A stretch of DNA of 39,945 nucleotides from Firmicutes bacterium CAG:552. Its GTDB lineage: Bacteria; Bacillota; Clostridia; Christensenellales; Pumilibacteraceae. The notes beneath the pieces are model-generated. The model saw only the letters and a list, made by a program, of their open reading frames with translations. It did not search any database and had not been told where the DNA came from. The stretch spans positions 1 through 39,945 of the forward strand of contig FR884038.1 of assembly GCA_000435495.1 (NCBI GenBank), read 5' to 3'. Positions 17,488-25,988 of the stretch are shown here, piece after piece. Both the position numbers and the translations under genes were made by a program. Numbering within the stretch: position 1 is the stretch's first letter; every line of letters begins with the position of its first letter.

Positions 17488-18417
17488 TTACTCCTCCAAA
17501 AGTTCTATTATTTGCACTGCGTTTGTTGCAGCGCCTTTGCGCAAATTGTCCGCCGTGATAAACAGCCATAAGCCGTCGCCGTCCTCTCGTATTCGTCCTA
17601 CGGTTACGCCGTCGTTGCCGACACTGTTTTGGGGAGTAGGTACGTTACAGAGAACGACGTTTTTTGCCGATGCCAAAGTTTTAATTGCGTCGGATGCGCT
17701 TACACGCTGACTAAAAGTCAGATATGCGGACACGGCATGCCCGTATTTTACGGGGACTCTTACGCACGTTGCCGAAACTTTGATATTTTCCGAAAGAATT
17801 TTTGCCGTTTCGTTTTTGATTTTCATTTCTTCTTTTGTGTATCCGTTATCGCAAAAGTCATCGATTTTTGCAACGACGTTATCTTTTAGTGTGTATCCGT
17901 CAACTTCGCCTCCGGATTTTAGTTTTTTCAAAGCATCGCTGCCTGCGCCGCTAACCGCCTGGTATGTGTTTACTATCATTTGCTTTATGCCGTACGCTTT
18001 GTGCAAAGGCGCTACGGCGGTTAAAAGCTGAATCGTCGTGCAATTCGGGTTAGCGATAATGCCGTTAGAAAAAACAACTGCGGCTGCGTTTACTTCGGGA
18101 ATTATAAGAGGAACGTTTTCGCTCATTCTGAACGCTGTCGAATTGTCTATAACCGTAATCGAAAGTGCAGCGAGCATCGGCGCTATTTTTCGACTTACCG
18201 CAGCGTCTACCGCCATAAGGGCGTAGTCCGGTTTCGCTTGCATCAATGCTTCGGTCGTCAGTGCGGCTATCGGCAAAACGCCGTACGGAGTTTCGAGTTC
18301 GTCGGCGGCGGTGCCGAACAGCGAAGGTGCGTCGAAATGTCTTTCGTGAAGAACGTCTATCATTTTTCTGCCTACGAGCCCTTTTGCTCCTACTACGGCA
18401 ATCTTCAAATTTTTCAT
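17488..18417 (-). CDS. asd: Aspartate-semialdehyde dehydrogenase
   Basis: Asd reduces aspartyl phosphate to aspartate semialdehyde, which dapA consumes next. The 309-residue protein has an NADP-binding VVGAKGLVG (residues 8-16), the catalytic cysteine C126 in NPNCTTIQ, and the substrate-binding RVPVKYGHA stretch. It is slightly shorter than typical Asd (about 330-340), mainly in loops. ATG 18417 follows a CGGAGG site 9 nt upstream. It is the first gene of the asd-dapA-dapB operon, divergent from the eight-gene operon. The roughly 90 nt of leader are too short for a lysine riboswitch, and none is visible. Confidence 0.95.
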   Translation of the reverse strand: MKNLKIAVVGAKGLVGRKMIDVLHERHFDAPSLFGTAADELETPYGVLPIAALTTEALMQAKPDYALMAVDAAVSRKIAPMLAALSITVIDNSTAFRMSENVPLIIPEVNAAAVVFSNGIIANPNCTTIQLLTAVAPLHKAYGIKQMIVNTYQAVSGAGSDALKKLKSGGEVDGYTLKDNVVAKIDDFCDNGYTKEEMKIKNETAKILSENIKVSATCVRVPVKYGHAVSAYLTFSQRVSASDAIKTLASAKNVVLCNVPTPQNSVGNDGVTVGRIREDGDGLWLFITADNLRKGAATNAVQIIELLEE

Positions 18418-18509
18418 CAGAAAAAACCTCCGAGCTGTTTATAAAATCAGTATATGCAGCGTTTCGTCCGTCTAACACACAATAAATCTTATTATCGACA
18501 TAAAAACGA

Positions 18510-18538
18510 TTGAGTTTACCGTAAAAATATGTTACACT
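18510..18538 (+). promoter_or_regulatory. Predicted promoter of the eight-gene operon
   Basis: TTGAGT (18510-18515) and TACACT (18533-18538) have a 17-nt spacer. The predicted start near 18545 lies beside a perfect dyad. An additional inverted pair, TTACCG (18516-18521) and CGGTAA (18543-18548), brackets the -10 box, and ACGATTGAGT occurs twice (18506 and 18550). Confidence 0.5.
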
Positions 18539-18546
18539 ACTTCGGT

Positions 18547-18566
18547 AATGTACGATTGAGTACATT
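18547..18566. promoter_or_regulatory. Operator-like perfect dyad at the predicted start site
   Basis: AATGTAC (18547-18553) and GTACATT (18560-18566) are perfect inverted repeats separated by 6 nt. The 20-bp size and the position at about +2 to +22 fit a dimeric repressor site for the downstream operon. It sits 130 bp from the divergent asd start and could affect that too. No regulator gene is encoded nearby, so the partner is unknown. Confidence 0.45.
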
Positions 18567-18620
18567 AAGCGGTTTTTGCGTGTAACGGAGCCGAATCAGT
18601 AAAGAGATAGGGAAGGTACT

Positions 18621-19544
18621 ATGACAAAGGACATTTTGGAAAAAGTTAGCGTAGATAAAGAAAATCACGAATATTTGGTAAAAAACTATCCGTCCGGCAG
18701 TCGTTTCGGGTTGATGAAAGAAGTCTTTTTGGGCAGAATGAACGATGTCAGCAAAGCCAACTGGATAATGCTTATATTTTGCTTGCCGCTGTTTGCGGTT
18801 CTCGTATATGCGTCTATGCTTGCGGCGAAAGATTCGGTATATGCTCCGTTTTCGTCAAATTTCGGTATTGGATATCCCGTTACAGATAACGCTCAGGCGC
18901 TTTACGACGAAGCGACTTTCGCCACTGCGCTTACTCGCACTTGTATGTTGTTGCCTTGCATCGCAATAGCTTTTGTCGGTCTCGCAGGCGTGTTTAACGT
19001 AATTAAGTATCACATGCTCGGAGCCAACGTAAAAGTTTGGAAGGAGTTTTTTAAGGGCGTAAAAAACAACTGGTTTGTCCATTTGTGGATAGGAGCGATA
19101 GCGGCTCTTGCGTATTTTCTTTTGGAAATGTCGATTTGCGGTTTCGGCGTGCCGTCTTTTCCGCTCGGATGGAAGATTGCTTTGATAGTAATCAGTTCTC
19201 TTATTATCCTTACGGTGCTTACGTTTGCGATGTTTATCATAACGCAATCCGCTCTTTATTATCTGCCCATGGGCAAAATGATAAAAAACGCAGCTTTGTT
19301 CGTTAGGTCGTTCCCGTTACAAAATTTACTTATCATGATAGGTTCGTCGATACCTGCCGTACTGTTAATGATTATGGGGGATTCGTTCTTCCTGCAAATT
19401 TTAGTTATTATGATTTGTTCGATGTTGGGATTCTCGTATATAGCGTGCGTTTGGACAGATTATACGCATTTTGTATATTACAATATTTTCACTGCCGCAA
19501 TCGAAAATTCTACCGGCAAGGGAAAAAAGAAAAGGGCGAAATAA
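18621..19544 (+). CDS. Six-TM membrane protein, distantly YesL/DUF624-like
   Basis: This 307-residue protein has about six membrane segments (roughly residues 47-68, 104-127, 151-174, 183-210, 233-252 and 256-278). It has a hydrophilic N-terminus and a lysine-rich end (KGKKKRAK). The FFKGVKNNW stretch between TM2 and TM3 and the general layout recall YesL/DUF624 proteins, but it is longer and the resemblance is weak. The start has a GGGAAGG site 5-6 nt before ATG 18621. It is the first gene of an eight-gene operon, and the next gene's ATG follows its TAA directly. Function unknown. Confidence 0.75.
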   Translation: MTKDILEKVSVDKENHEYLVKNYPSGSRFGLMKEVFLGRMNDVSKANWIMLIFCLPLFAVLVYASMLAAKDSVYAPFSSNFGIGYPVTDNAQALYDEATFATALTRTCMLLPCIAIAFVGLAGVFNVIKYHMLGANVKVWKEFFKGVKNNWFVHLWIGAIAALAYFLLEMSICGFGVPSFPLGWKIALIVISSLIILTVLTFAMFIITQSALYYLPMGKMIKNAALFVRSFPLQNLLIMIGSSIPAVLLMIMGDSFFLQILVIMICSMLGFSYIACVWTDYTHFVYYNIFTAAIENSTGKGKKKRAK

Positions 19545-20219
19545 ATGTATGAAGTAGTTTCTTCTTACTACGACGAGTTTATGCGAGGAGACGATTCGGA
19601 GTGGATCGAATTTGCGTTAAACAACGTTCGAGGGCTGTTTAGCGGCGTAGATATGGGGTGCGGTAGCGGCAAAGTTACGGCGGCGCTTGCGAAAGATCAC
19701 CGGGTTATAGGCGTTGACGCTTCGCCTCGTATGCTCGACATGGCGGAGAAAAGGTGCCGAAGCGTAGGCTCGGAAGTTACGCTCGTAATGGATGACGCCG
19801 AAAACTTTTGTCCTCCGACTTCGGTAAATTTCGTTACCGCAATGTGCGACGTCGTTAATTATCTGCGCTTTCCCGAAAAGTTTTTCAGCAAAGCATACGA
19901 GTATATCGAAAGGGGCGGAAAGCTCGTTTTTGACATTAGCAGCGAAAAGAAACTAAAAAAGATTTTGGGAAATAACGTGTACACGGATACCGTTGACAGC
20001 GTAACTTATATATGGGAGAATTCACTGTTTAAAGATTACGTCAGATTGGATTTGACTTTTTTTGTGCCGCACGGTGAGCTGTATCAAAAAAAGACGGAAA
20101 CGCAAATTCAATATATTCACAGTGCAAAAAAGCTAACCGAGTCGCTTGAAAAAATCGGATTTAGCGTAACGTCTTATGACAAAGGTGACAGAGTGTATTT
20201 TGTCGCAACTAAGGATTAA
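19545..20219 (+). CDS. Class I SAM-dependent methyltransferase
   Basis: The 224-residue protein has a Rossmann-type methyltransferase core. Motif I is VDMGCGSGK near residue 36, the acidic end of strand 2 is GVDASPRML near residue 57, and VMDDAENF marks the following strand. The middle reads FVTAMCDVVNYL, and the C-terminal half resembles small-molecule methyltransferases of the UbiE/Methyltransf_25 type. The substrate cannot be inferred. The ATG directly follows the previous stop, and only a weak ribosome site is visible (GAAAAGGGCGAA), so coupling is likely. The next gene again starts directly after its stop codon. Confidence 0.85.
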   Translation: MYEVVSSYYDEFMRGDDSEWIEFALNNVRGLFSGVDMGCGSGKVTAALAKDHRVIGVDASPRMLDMAEKRCRSVGSEVTLVMDDAENFCPPTSVNFVTAMCDVVNYLRFPEKFFSKAYEYIERGGKLVFDISSEKKLKKILGNNVYTDTVDSVTYIWENSLFKDYVRLDLTFFVPHGELYQKKTETQIQYIHSAKKLTESLEKIGFSVTSYDKGDRVYFVATKD

Positions 20220-21755
20220 ATGGAAAAAGAAACAAAAAAATTTAGTAATTTCGATGCGGCGCTTGCGATGCAGTCGGAAGGAAAATACGTATCGGCGCTT
20301 TACTATTGCCAGCGTTTAGAACAAGACGAAGGCGATTGTTTGCCGTATATCAGCGTGCTGAGAGGGGACATTTACTTCGATATGGGACTTACCGGCGAGG
20401 CGGTAAGAGAATTTATGCGAGCATATGCGGAGGACAAACAAGAGGAAGGCGCAATAGAAGGTCTAATAGATTGCTATAAGATTTTGGACAAGGGCGCCGC
20501 TGTATTTTATATGGCAGAGGCGGTTAAGGAAGGCATTCCGGCAGAGGCGTTTATTGACGATATGACCGTAAACGAACAATTTTTCGAAATGACCGACCGA
20601 ACCGATTATTCGGAGCACCTTGACGCCGCTATCGTTATGATAGAAAGCAATCGCAAAGATGAAGCTCTCGCAACGCTTGATAAAATACCGACCTCGGCAG
20701 TTCAATATGCAGACGCCTGCATAGTCAAAGGAACCGTTGCGTTTGAGGAAGGCGATCTCGAAAAAGCGGAAAGCATGGTAAACGCAGCAATGGCGGCAAA
20801 AAAAGATTGTGCCGGTTCGTACATCCTCAAAGCTATGATAGCCGACAAAAGAGGAGATGCGGTTAAACTTAACGAAATTACAGATAGTATGGAGAAGATA
20901 GAGTGCGCCGACCAATCTGACGCTCTAAAAGTAGCGTTAGCGCTGTATAATTACGGATTTACCGACAAAGCCGCCGCATTTTTAAAGCAGAGAATGTTAA
21001 ATTTCCCCTACGATAAAATCTGTATGTTATTTTTAGCGTCGTTGAAAGCAGACGAAAAAGATTGGCGTAAATATTGCTATGATGCGCAGCTTATATACAG
21101 AGACGACGAGATGGTAAACGAAATAACGACAAAGTTGCTTGACGGCGAGGACGTAAAGATTCCTGACGCTATTTTCGAGATAAGACTAAAGTGGCTGGGC
21201 GATATAAAGGATGCCCTTATAGGCGTTGCGGAAATTCGAGACAAACAGCTCAAGCGAAAGATAAAATGGTTGCTTCATAGCGGTGAGGACGAATTGTTTC
21301 AGGCTACCGCAACTACCGCAATTGCAAAAGATGATTATTTTACAGACATCATTGATGATGCGCTGATTGATCCGATGGTTACGACAACGGCAAAGCGACA
21401 TATGCTGTACGCTAAGTTTTGTGATGAAAAAGTCGATGTTATAAAATTCGTAGCGTACAATGCGTATAGAGAAGTGGAAGTCGTGCATCCGACTGCGCCC
21501 GACACGCTTAAGGCTGCTTTCTACCAAAACTGCATGTTGTTTTCTCTTAGCGGCGAGTACGAGTCGTCACGACTTGTAAAAGCTCTGAATTATTTGACCG
21601 AAAAATATTCCGCTCTGAGTGTCGAACAGGCGAATTCGCTTTCCATAATCGCAGTGGCAGCGTTGATGAACGAGGTCGCAGGCGGAACAAGAAAGGTGTT
21701 TAACTGTAGTGATGACGAATATAACAAAGCCAAGGAGCTGCTGGCGATAGAATAA
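20220..21755 (+). CDS. TPR-like repeat protein, function unknown
   Basis: A 511-residue cytosolic protein built of helical repeats. The N-terminal half looks like tetratricopeptide repeats: residues near 13-30 (LAMQSEGKYVSALYYCQRL), near 47-65 (GDIYFDMGLTGEAVREFMRA) and again around 165-190 (GTVAFEEGDLEKAESMVNAA). The C-terminal half (from about residue 320) is helical but not clearly TPR. It has no signal peptide or membrane segment. The ATG abuts the methyltransferase stop. I do not recognise a named family; a scaffold or co-factor for neighbouring operon products is an inference from repeat type and context only. Confidence 0.8.
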   Translation: MEKETKKFSNFDAALAMQSEGKYVSALYYCQRLEQDEGDCLPYISVLRGDIYFDMGLTGEAVREFMRAYAEDKQEEGAIEGLIDCYKILDKGAAVFYMAEAVKEGIPAEAFIDDMTVNEQFFEMTDRTDYSEHLDAAIVMIESNRKDEALATLDKIPTSAVQYADACIVKGTVAFEEGDLEKAESMVNAAMAAKKDCAGSYILKAMIADKRGDAVKLNEITDSMEKIECADQSDALKVALALYNYGFTDKAAAFLKQRMLNFPYDKICMLFLASLKADEKDWRKYCYDAQLIYRDDEMVNEITTKLLDGEDVKIPDAIFEIRLKWLGDIKDALIGVAEIRDKQLKRKIKWLLHSGEDELFQATATTAIAKDDYFTDIIDDALIDPMVTTTAKRHMLYAKFCDEKVDVIKFVAYNAYREVEVVHPTAPDTLKAAFYQNCMLFSLSGEYESSRLVKALNYLTEKYSALSVEQANSLSIIAVAALMNEVAGGTRKVFNCSDDEYNKAKELLAIE

Positions 21756-21769
21756 GGAGATTAATACTG

Positions 21770-22546
21770 ATGTACGGATTTGACAAATTGTTCGGTAAAT
21801 ATATTCAAAGCAAAGGGCATATACATGAAGATGAATTTGCGTCTGCATACGACACGTGGTATAATCTTTTCGATAACGAGTTAAACGATTCGCCGAAAAA
21901 CGTTATAGAAAAGATGTCGGACGAACAGCTGATATCCGAACTCAGAGAGGAATGTTCGCTCGGCTCGCCTTCATACGCCGTAATGGACGCATTAGAGCGT
22001 CGTTCTCCCGAAAAATTACTTACGGCGTTGCTTTACGACGAAAATAAAGACGTCGTTTATTGCGCTGCGGAATTGCTGTCCAATGCGGACAAAACTCCGG
22101 TAGAAGCTTTTGTTAATTTGCTGGCTCGTACGGACGACGACGAACTTTTCGAACTTATAGTTACGGAGCTTAAGTATAAGGCGAATGCTGCGAAAAACTT
22201 TCTTTTCGATATCGAAAAAGACGCCGATTTGCGTCTGAAAAGCGCAATCGCAGAGATCCTCGTATGCTCTGACAAAGACGAAAGGACGTTTTCTTTATTG
22301 AAGGAACTTTTTGCAAGCGGAGAAAATTTGCCGCTTTGTTGCGGATTGTTTGCAGCATACGGAGACGAAAGGGCTGCCGCTATGCTTTACAGAGCGCTCG
22401 ATACCGCATCTTATGCGGATTATATAGAGATTCGTAACGCAATCGAATCGCTCGGCGGCGTTGTCGATGATCAATTGAGAGATTTTACCGATGACGAAGA
22501 ATATAAGGCGATAAAAGGGGGAGCTAAATGCAGCGAAAAACAGTAA
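21770..22546 (+). CDS. HEAT-like repeat protein, function unknown
   Basis: This 258-residue acidic protein appears all-helical. From about residue 65 to 235 it shows HEAT-like repeats: ALERRSPEKLLTALLYDENKDVVYCAAELL, then a similar unit around VNLLARTDDDELFELIVTEL, and another around LRLKSAIAEILVCSDKDERTF. It has no membrane segment. The start is supported by AATAAGGAGATTAA upstream of ATG 21770. Its last 19 nt overlap the HD-domain gene. Like the TPR protein before it, I cannot assign a function; two repeat scaffolds side by side suggest a protein complex. Confidence 0.8.
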   Translation: MYGFDKLFGKYIQSKGHIHEDEFASAYDTWYNLFDNELNDSPKNVIEKMSDEQLISELREECSLGSPSYAVMDALERRSPEKLLTALLYDENKDVVYCAAELLSNADKTPVEAFVNLLARTDDDELFELIVTELKYKANAAKNFLFDIEKDADLRLKSAIAEILVCSDKDERTFSLLKELFASGENLPLCCGLFAAYGDERAAAMLYRALDTASYADYIEIRNAIESLGGVVDDQLRDFTDDEEYKAIKGGAKCSEKQ

Positions 22547-23217
22547 CGCTTGCATCGGTAAAAAGCAATGAAGAGTTGCGTACGTTGATAGATGCCGCCA
22601 ATCATAATTTGGAAGCGATGGGATATACCGAGCATGGGATAAGACATGTTTCTTACGTAAGTAAGACAACCCAATACATTTTGCAGGAACTCGGTTACGA
22701 CGAACGTATTGTGGAACTAGGCGCAATCGCAGGATGGGTGCACGATATAGGAAACAGCGTAAATCGTCATCACCACGGGCTTACGGGCGCAACGTTGACC
22801 TATCAAATTTTTACGAGGATGAAAATGCCGCCCGCCGAGATAGCCACGCTTACTTCGGCTATAGGAAATCACGAAGAAGAAACGGGAACTCCCGTAAATG
22901 CGGTAAGCGCCGCTCTTATAATAGCCGACAAGTCGGATGCCCATCGCAGCCGCGTGAGAAGGGATAATTACGATTCCACGGATATTCACGACAGAGTAAA
23001 TCTGTCCATTAAGAAGAATTTCGTTACCGTCGATAAAGAAAAAAAGGTTATCAGGCTAAATATATTTATGAACGACATAAGTTCGCCTATGGAATATATG
23101 GAGATTTATATGTCTCGCATGAAATTCAGCGAAAAAGCCGCAACATTACTCGGTTGCGATTTCGAGCTTGCCATAAACGGTATGATTGTAAATAAAAAAC
23201 AGGACTCGGGTGAGTGA
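22528..23217 (+). CDS. HD-domain metal-dependent phosphohydrolase
   Basis: The 229-residue protein carries an HD superfamily domain. Likely metal ligands are H40 in EHGIRH, H72-D73 in WVHDIGN, and D134 in IIADKSDAHR; additional histidines occur at 81-83 (RHHHG) and 115 (GNHEEE), as in HD proteins binding two or three metals. Such enzymes hydrolyse nucleotides or other phosphoesters. The substrate here is unknown. ATG 22528 follows AAAGGGGGAG by 5 nt and lies inside the end of the HEAT-like gene, so expression is coupled. Its stop overlaps the MATE gene start region. Confidence 0.88.
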   Translation: MQRKTVTLASVKSNEELRTLIDAANHNLEAMGYTEHGIRHVSYVSKTTQYILQELGYDERIVELGAIAGWVHDIGNSVNRHHHGLTGATLTYQIFTRMKMPPAEIATLTSAIGNHEEETGTPVNAVSAALIIADKSDAHRSRVRRDNYDSTDIHDRVNLSIKKNFVTVDKEKKVIRLNIFMNDISSPMEYMEIYMSRMKFSEKAATLLGCDFELAINGMIVNKKQDSGE

Positions 23218-24706
23218 TATGGCTTCTGCCGAAGCTAATAAAAACGCCGAACTTCACTACAAAAAAATGACGGAAACGCCCGTACATAAGCTGGTGCTGA
23301 GGTTAGGATTGCCTACTACGATATCCATGCTTATTACCAATATTTACAATATGGCAGATACGTATTTTGTAGGCGGGTTGAGCGAAAGTGCGCAAGGCGC
23401 TATAGGTATACTGTTTACGTTGCAGGCAATTATTCAGGCTATAGCCTTTATGCTAGGGCACGGATCGGGGACTTATGTCTCCAAAGAATTATCTCATAAG
23501 AATATAGACAAAGCGTCCGGATATGTTTCTACGGCGTTCTTTTTGGGTGGCGGGGCAGGCTTGATTTTGATGACGGTAGGTCTTATTTTTATTAAACCGT
23601 TCATGCTTTTTTTAGGCAGCACGGAGACCATTTTACCGTACGCCGTAGATTACGGAACTTATGTTTTGTTGTCTTGCCCGCTTTTAATAATGTCGCTTAT
23701 TCTCAATAACAATTTGCGTTATGAAGGAAAAGCGTTTTACGCAATGATTGGACTTACTACGGGAGGATTGCTTAATATATTCGGCGATTGGTTACTTGTA
23801 AGTAAGTTCAATTTCGGAGTAGCCGGAGCGGGAATAGCTACGGCAGTATCACAGCTGATCAGTTTTGTTATACTGCTTATTATGTACTTTAAAAACGCCC
23901 AGACGAAAATAAGGCTAAAAAGCGTTTCCTTAAAAGCAAAAATGATATTGTCCATCGTTGCGGTTGGACTCCCGTCGTTAATACGACAAGGACTTAGTTC
24001 TATTTCCAGCGGACTGCTAAACAATCTGTCCAAGCCGTTCGGCGATAGCGCAATAGCGGCGATGAGCATAGTAGGCAGATACACCAATTTGGTTCTTTGC
24101 GTCGGCTTAGGCATTGGACAGGGATTTCAACCGGTATGTTCATTTAATTACGCTGCAGGCAAAATCGACAGGGTTAAAAAAGCGCTTACGTTTACGGTTC
24201 TCATAGGGTTTGTGCTTATGACGGTGCTTGCAGTACCGGGAATAGTTGCTCCGGAAAAGGTGATATGGATATTTCAGAAGAAACCTCAGGTAATTGAGTG
24301 CGGGAAAAACGCCTTGATGTTCGCTTCGATAGGAGCGTTGTTTTTGCCGTTGTCCGTAACGGCGAATATGCTTTACCAAAGTATTCAAAAGGCTGCTACG
24401 GCGTCTTTTCTTGCTATGCTCAGGTCGGGATTGGTATTTATTCCGTGTTTACTGTTGTTTTCATGGCTATGGGATTTTACGGGCATACAACTTGCGCAGC
24501 CGGTTGCGGATGCATTAAGCGGACTTATTAGCCTGCCGTTTTTAATAGCGTTTATCAAGAAGGCATCCTGTAACGAGCCGCTTTCAAGCGACTCCGATAG
24601 CGGCGACGGGATACGGCATAATGCGGATATATTGGATAGTCAAGAAGATGGCGCCGATTCCGCAATAACCTGCGGAGCTGAATGCAAAGCAGACACGGAG
24701 GAATGA
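23210..24706 (+). CDS. MATE family multidrug/sodium antiporter
   Basis: MATE proteins export organic cations or drugs using ion gradients across the cytoplasmic membrane. The N-terminus has the family pattern (LRLGLPTTISMLITNIYNMADTYFVG), followed by about 12 membrane segments in two halves; the second half begins near LSIVAVGLPSLIRQGL. GIGQGFQPV in the second half fits too. The start could be GTG 23210 or ATG 23219; the ATG has GGGTGAG just upstream. About 45 residues after the last membrane segment form an acidic hydrophilic tail with many Ser, Asp and Glu, unusual for the family. It overlaps the HD gene by 8 nt at most, and its stop overlaps the next start. Confidence 0.92.
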   Translation: MSDMASAEANKNAELHYKKMTETPVHKLVLRLGLPTTISMLITNIYNMADTYFVGGLSESAQGAIGILFTLQAIIQAIAFMLGHGSGTYVSKELSHKNIDKASGYVSTAFFLGGGAGLILMTVGLIFIKPFMLFLGSTETILPYAVDYGTYVLLSCPLLIMSLILNNNLRYEGKAFYAMIGLTTGGLLNIFGDWLLVSKFNFGVAGAGIATAVSQLISFVILLIMYFKNAQTKIRLKSVSLKAKMILSIVAVGLPSLIRQGLSSISSGLLNNLSKPFGDSAIAAMSIVGRYTNLVLCVGLGIGQGFQPVCSFNYAAGKIDRVKKALTFTVLIGFVLMTVLAVPGIVAPEKVIWIFQKKPQVIECGKNALMFASIGALFLPLSVTANMLYQSIQKAATASFLAMLRSGLVFIPCLLLFSWLWDFTGIQLAQPVADALSGLISLPFLIAFIKKASCNEPLSSDSDSGDGIRHNADILDSQEDGADSAITCGAECKADTEE

Positions 24707-25425
24707 TGAAAACGAAGTTTAAACAATGTTTGATGCTGTTTGCGACTTTTTTTAAGATAGGTTTGTTTACTTTCGGCGGAGGTTACGCAATGATTTCGCT
24801 TATCGAAACCGAAACCGTTGAGCGAAAAAAATGGATTGTAGGACCCGATCTTCTCAACATTATAGCTATTGCAGAATCTACGCCGGGACCTATAGCTATA
24901 AACTCGGCAACCTTTATAGGATATAGGGTTGCGGGCGTGCTGGGTTCGGCGTTTGCCACGCTCGGCGTAGTATTGCCTTCGTTTGTGATAATATTCGCCA
25001 TATCGTTCTTTGTGCAAGAGTTTTTGGCTTTGGAACTTGTGGCAAGAGCATTTAAGGGAATACAGGCTGCGGTAACTATTTTGATATTACGAGCCGGATT
25101 AAAGATGATAAAGAATTTGAAAAAGAACGTATTGTCTTTGGTGATAGCGACGCTTTCGCTTGCGGCAACTGTGGTTATAAGTTTGTTCGATCTTAATTTT
25201 TCCTCTGTTTTTATTATCCTTATAGGAGCTGTTATAGGTCTGACTTATTATTCGATTACGGACAGAAAAGAACGAGTGCCTATCGAAGGCTATTCGCAGA
25301 CTGCAATAATAACCGAAACTTCCGGTGATACGCAAAGATTCGGTGAAGATGAAGAAAATCGTAGCAATGAGTCGTCACCGAACGAGGACAGGGCTGCGAT
25401 TGAGGAAAAGGAGGATAGACAATGA
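24706..25425 (+). CDS. Chromate transporter family (CHR) subunit, first
   Basis: A short-chain CHR/ChrA-type protein of about 240 residues. The domain has the hallmark FFKIGLFTFGGGYAMI near the N-terminus, then ESTPGPIAINSATFIG and LGVVLPSFV. Family members move chromate or other oxyanions, often as a heterodimer of two short proteins, which fits the homologous next gene. Tandem ATGs occur at 24703 and 24706. GGAGG (24697-24701) favours the second, giving MKTKFKQCL. After the last membrane segment there is a hydrophilic, Glu/Asp-rich tail of roughly 60 residues that its partner lacks. Chromate as the true substrate is doubtful; the family name is by homology. Confidence 0.9.
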   Translation: MKTKFKQCLMLFATFFKIGLFTFGGGYAMISLIETETVERKKWIVGPDLLNIIAIAESTPGPIAINSATFIGYRVAGVLGSAFATLGVVLPSFVIIFAISFFVQEFLALELVARAFKGIQAAVTILILRAGLKMIKNLKKNVLSLVIATLSLAATVVISLFDLNFSSVFIILIGAVIGLTYYSITDRKERVPIEGYSQTAIITETSGDTQRFGEDEENRSNESSPNEDRAAIEEKEDRQ

Positions 25426-25988
25426 TTTATCTTCAACTTTTTTGGAATTTTTTTAAGATAGGATTGTTTACTTTCGGTGGTGGTTACGCAATGATTCCGC
25501 TGATAGTAGAAATGGCGGAAACCACAGGGTGGATTCCGATAGAGACTGTGTACGACTTTATAGCGATAAGCGAAACCACGCCAGGTCCCATTGCCATAAA
25601 CATGGCGACTTTCGTCGGTACTGCCGTAGGCGGAGCGGAAGGTAGTGCATTTTTAGGCGCTTTGGTTGCGACACTCGGAGTAGTGCTTCCGTCGTTTATT
25701 ATAATTTTACTTATAGCGTCGTTGTTTACCGGTTTTTTAAAGAACAAAACAGTCAATAAAGCGCTTAACGGCGTAAAACCCGTCGTTGTCGGACTAATAA
25801 TAGGCACTGCTGTGAACATGGCGTACAAAACTCTTAGTTTAAAACCGTTCGATTTTATATCTTTGGGGATAATGATTGCCGTAGCGATAGCGTGTTTGGT
25901 ATATAAAAAGATACGCAAAAAGGCGCTTTCGCCTATAATCGTTATACTCGGAGCTGCTGTGTTGGGAATGTTGTTTTACAGTCTGTAG
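25422..25988 (+). CDS. Chromate transporter family (CHR) subunit, second
   Basis: A 188-residue short-chain CHR protein and clear paralogue of the previous gene. It repeats FFKIGLFTFGGGYAMIPLI, ETTPGPIAINMATFVG and LGVVLPSFII in the same order, with about six membrane segments. The two probably form an antiparallel heterodimer, as known for short CHR pairs. The ATGA overlap with the preceding stop and the AAAGGAGGA site show tight coupling. It is the last gene of the eight-gene operon, and the terminator at 26042 follows 54 bp later. Confidence 0.92.
   Translation: MIYLQLFWNFFKIGLFTFGGGYAMIPLIVEMAETTGWIPIETVYDFIAISETTPGPIAINMATFVGTAVGGAEGSAFLGALVATLGVVLPSFIIILLIASLFTGFLKNKTVNKALNGVKPVVVGLIIGTAVNMAYKTLSLKPFDFISLGIMIAVAIACLVYKKIRKKALSPIIVILGAAVLGMLFYSL

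Noticed and set aside
18418..18510. Lysine riboswitch upstream of asd
   Set aside because: The leader is under 100 nt, too short for a lysine riboswitch, and I see no matching multi-helix junction.
24706..25988. CHR pair as evidence for chromate or metal resistance island
   Set aside because: No other metal-resistance genes are present. Short CHR pairs are common in anaerobic Bacillota without known chromate exposure.
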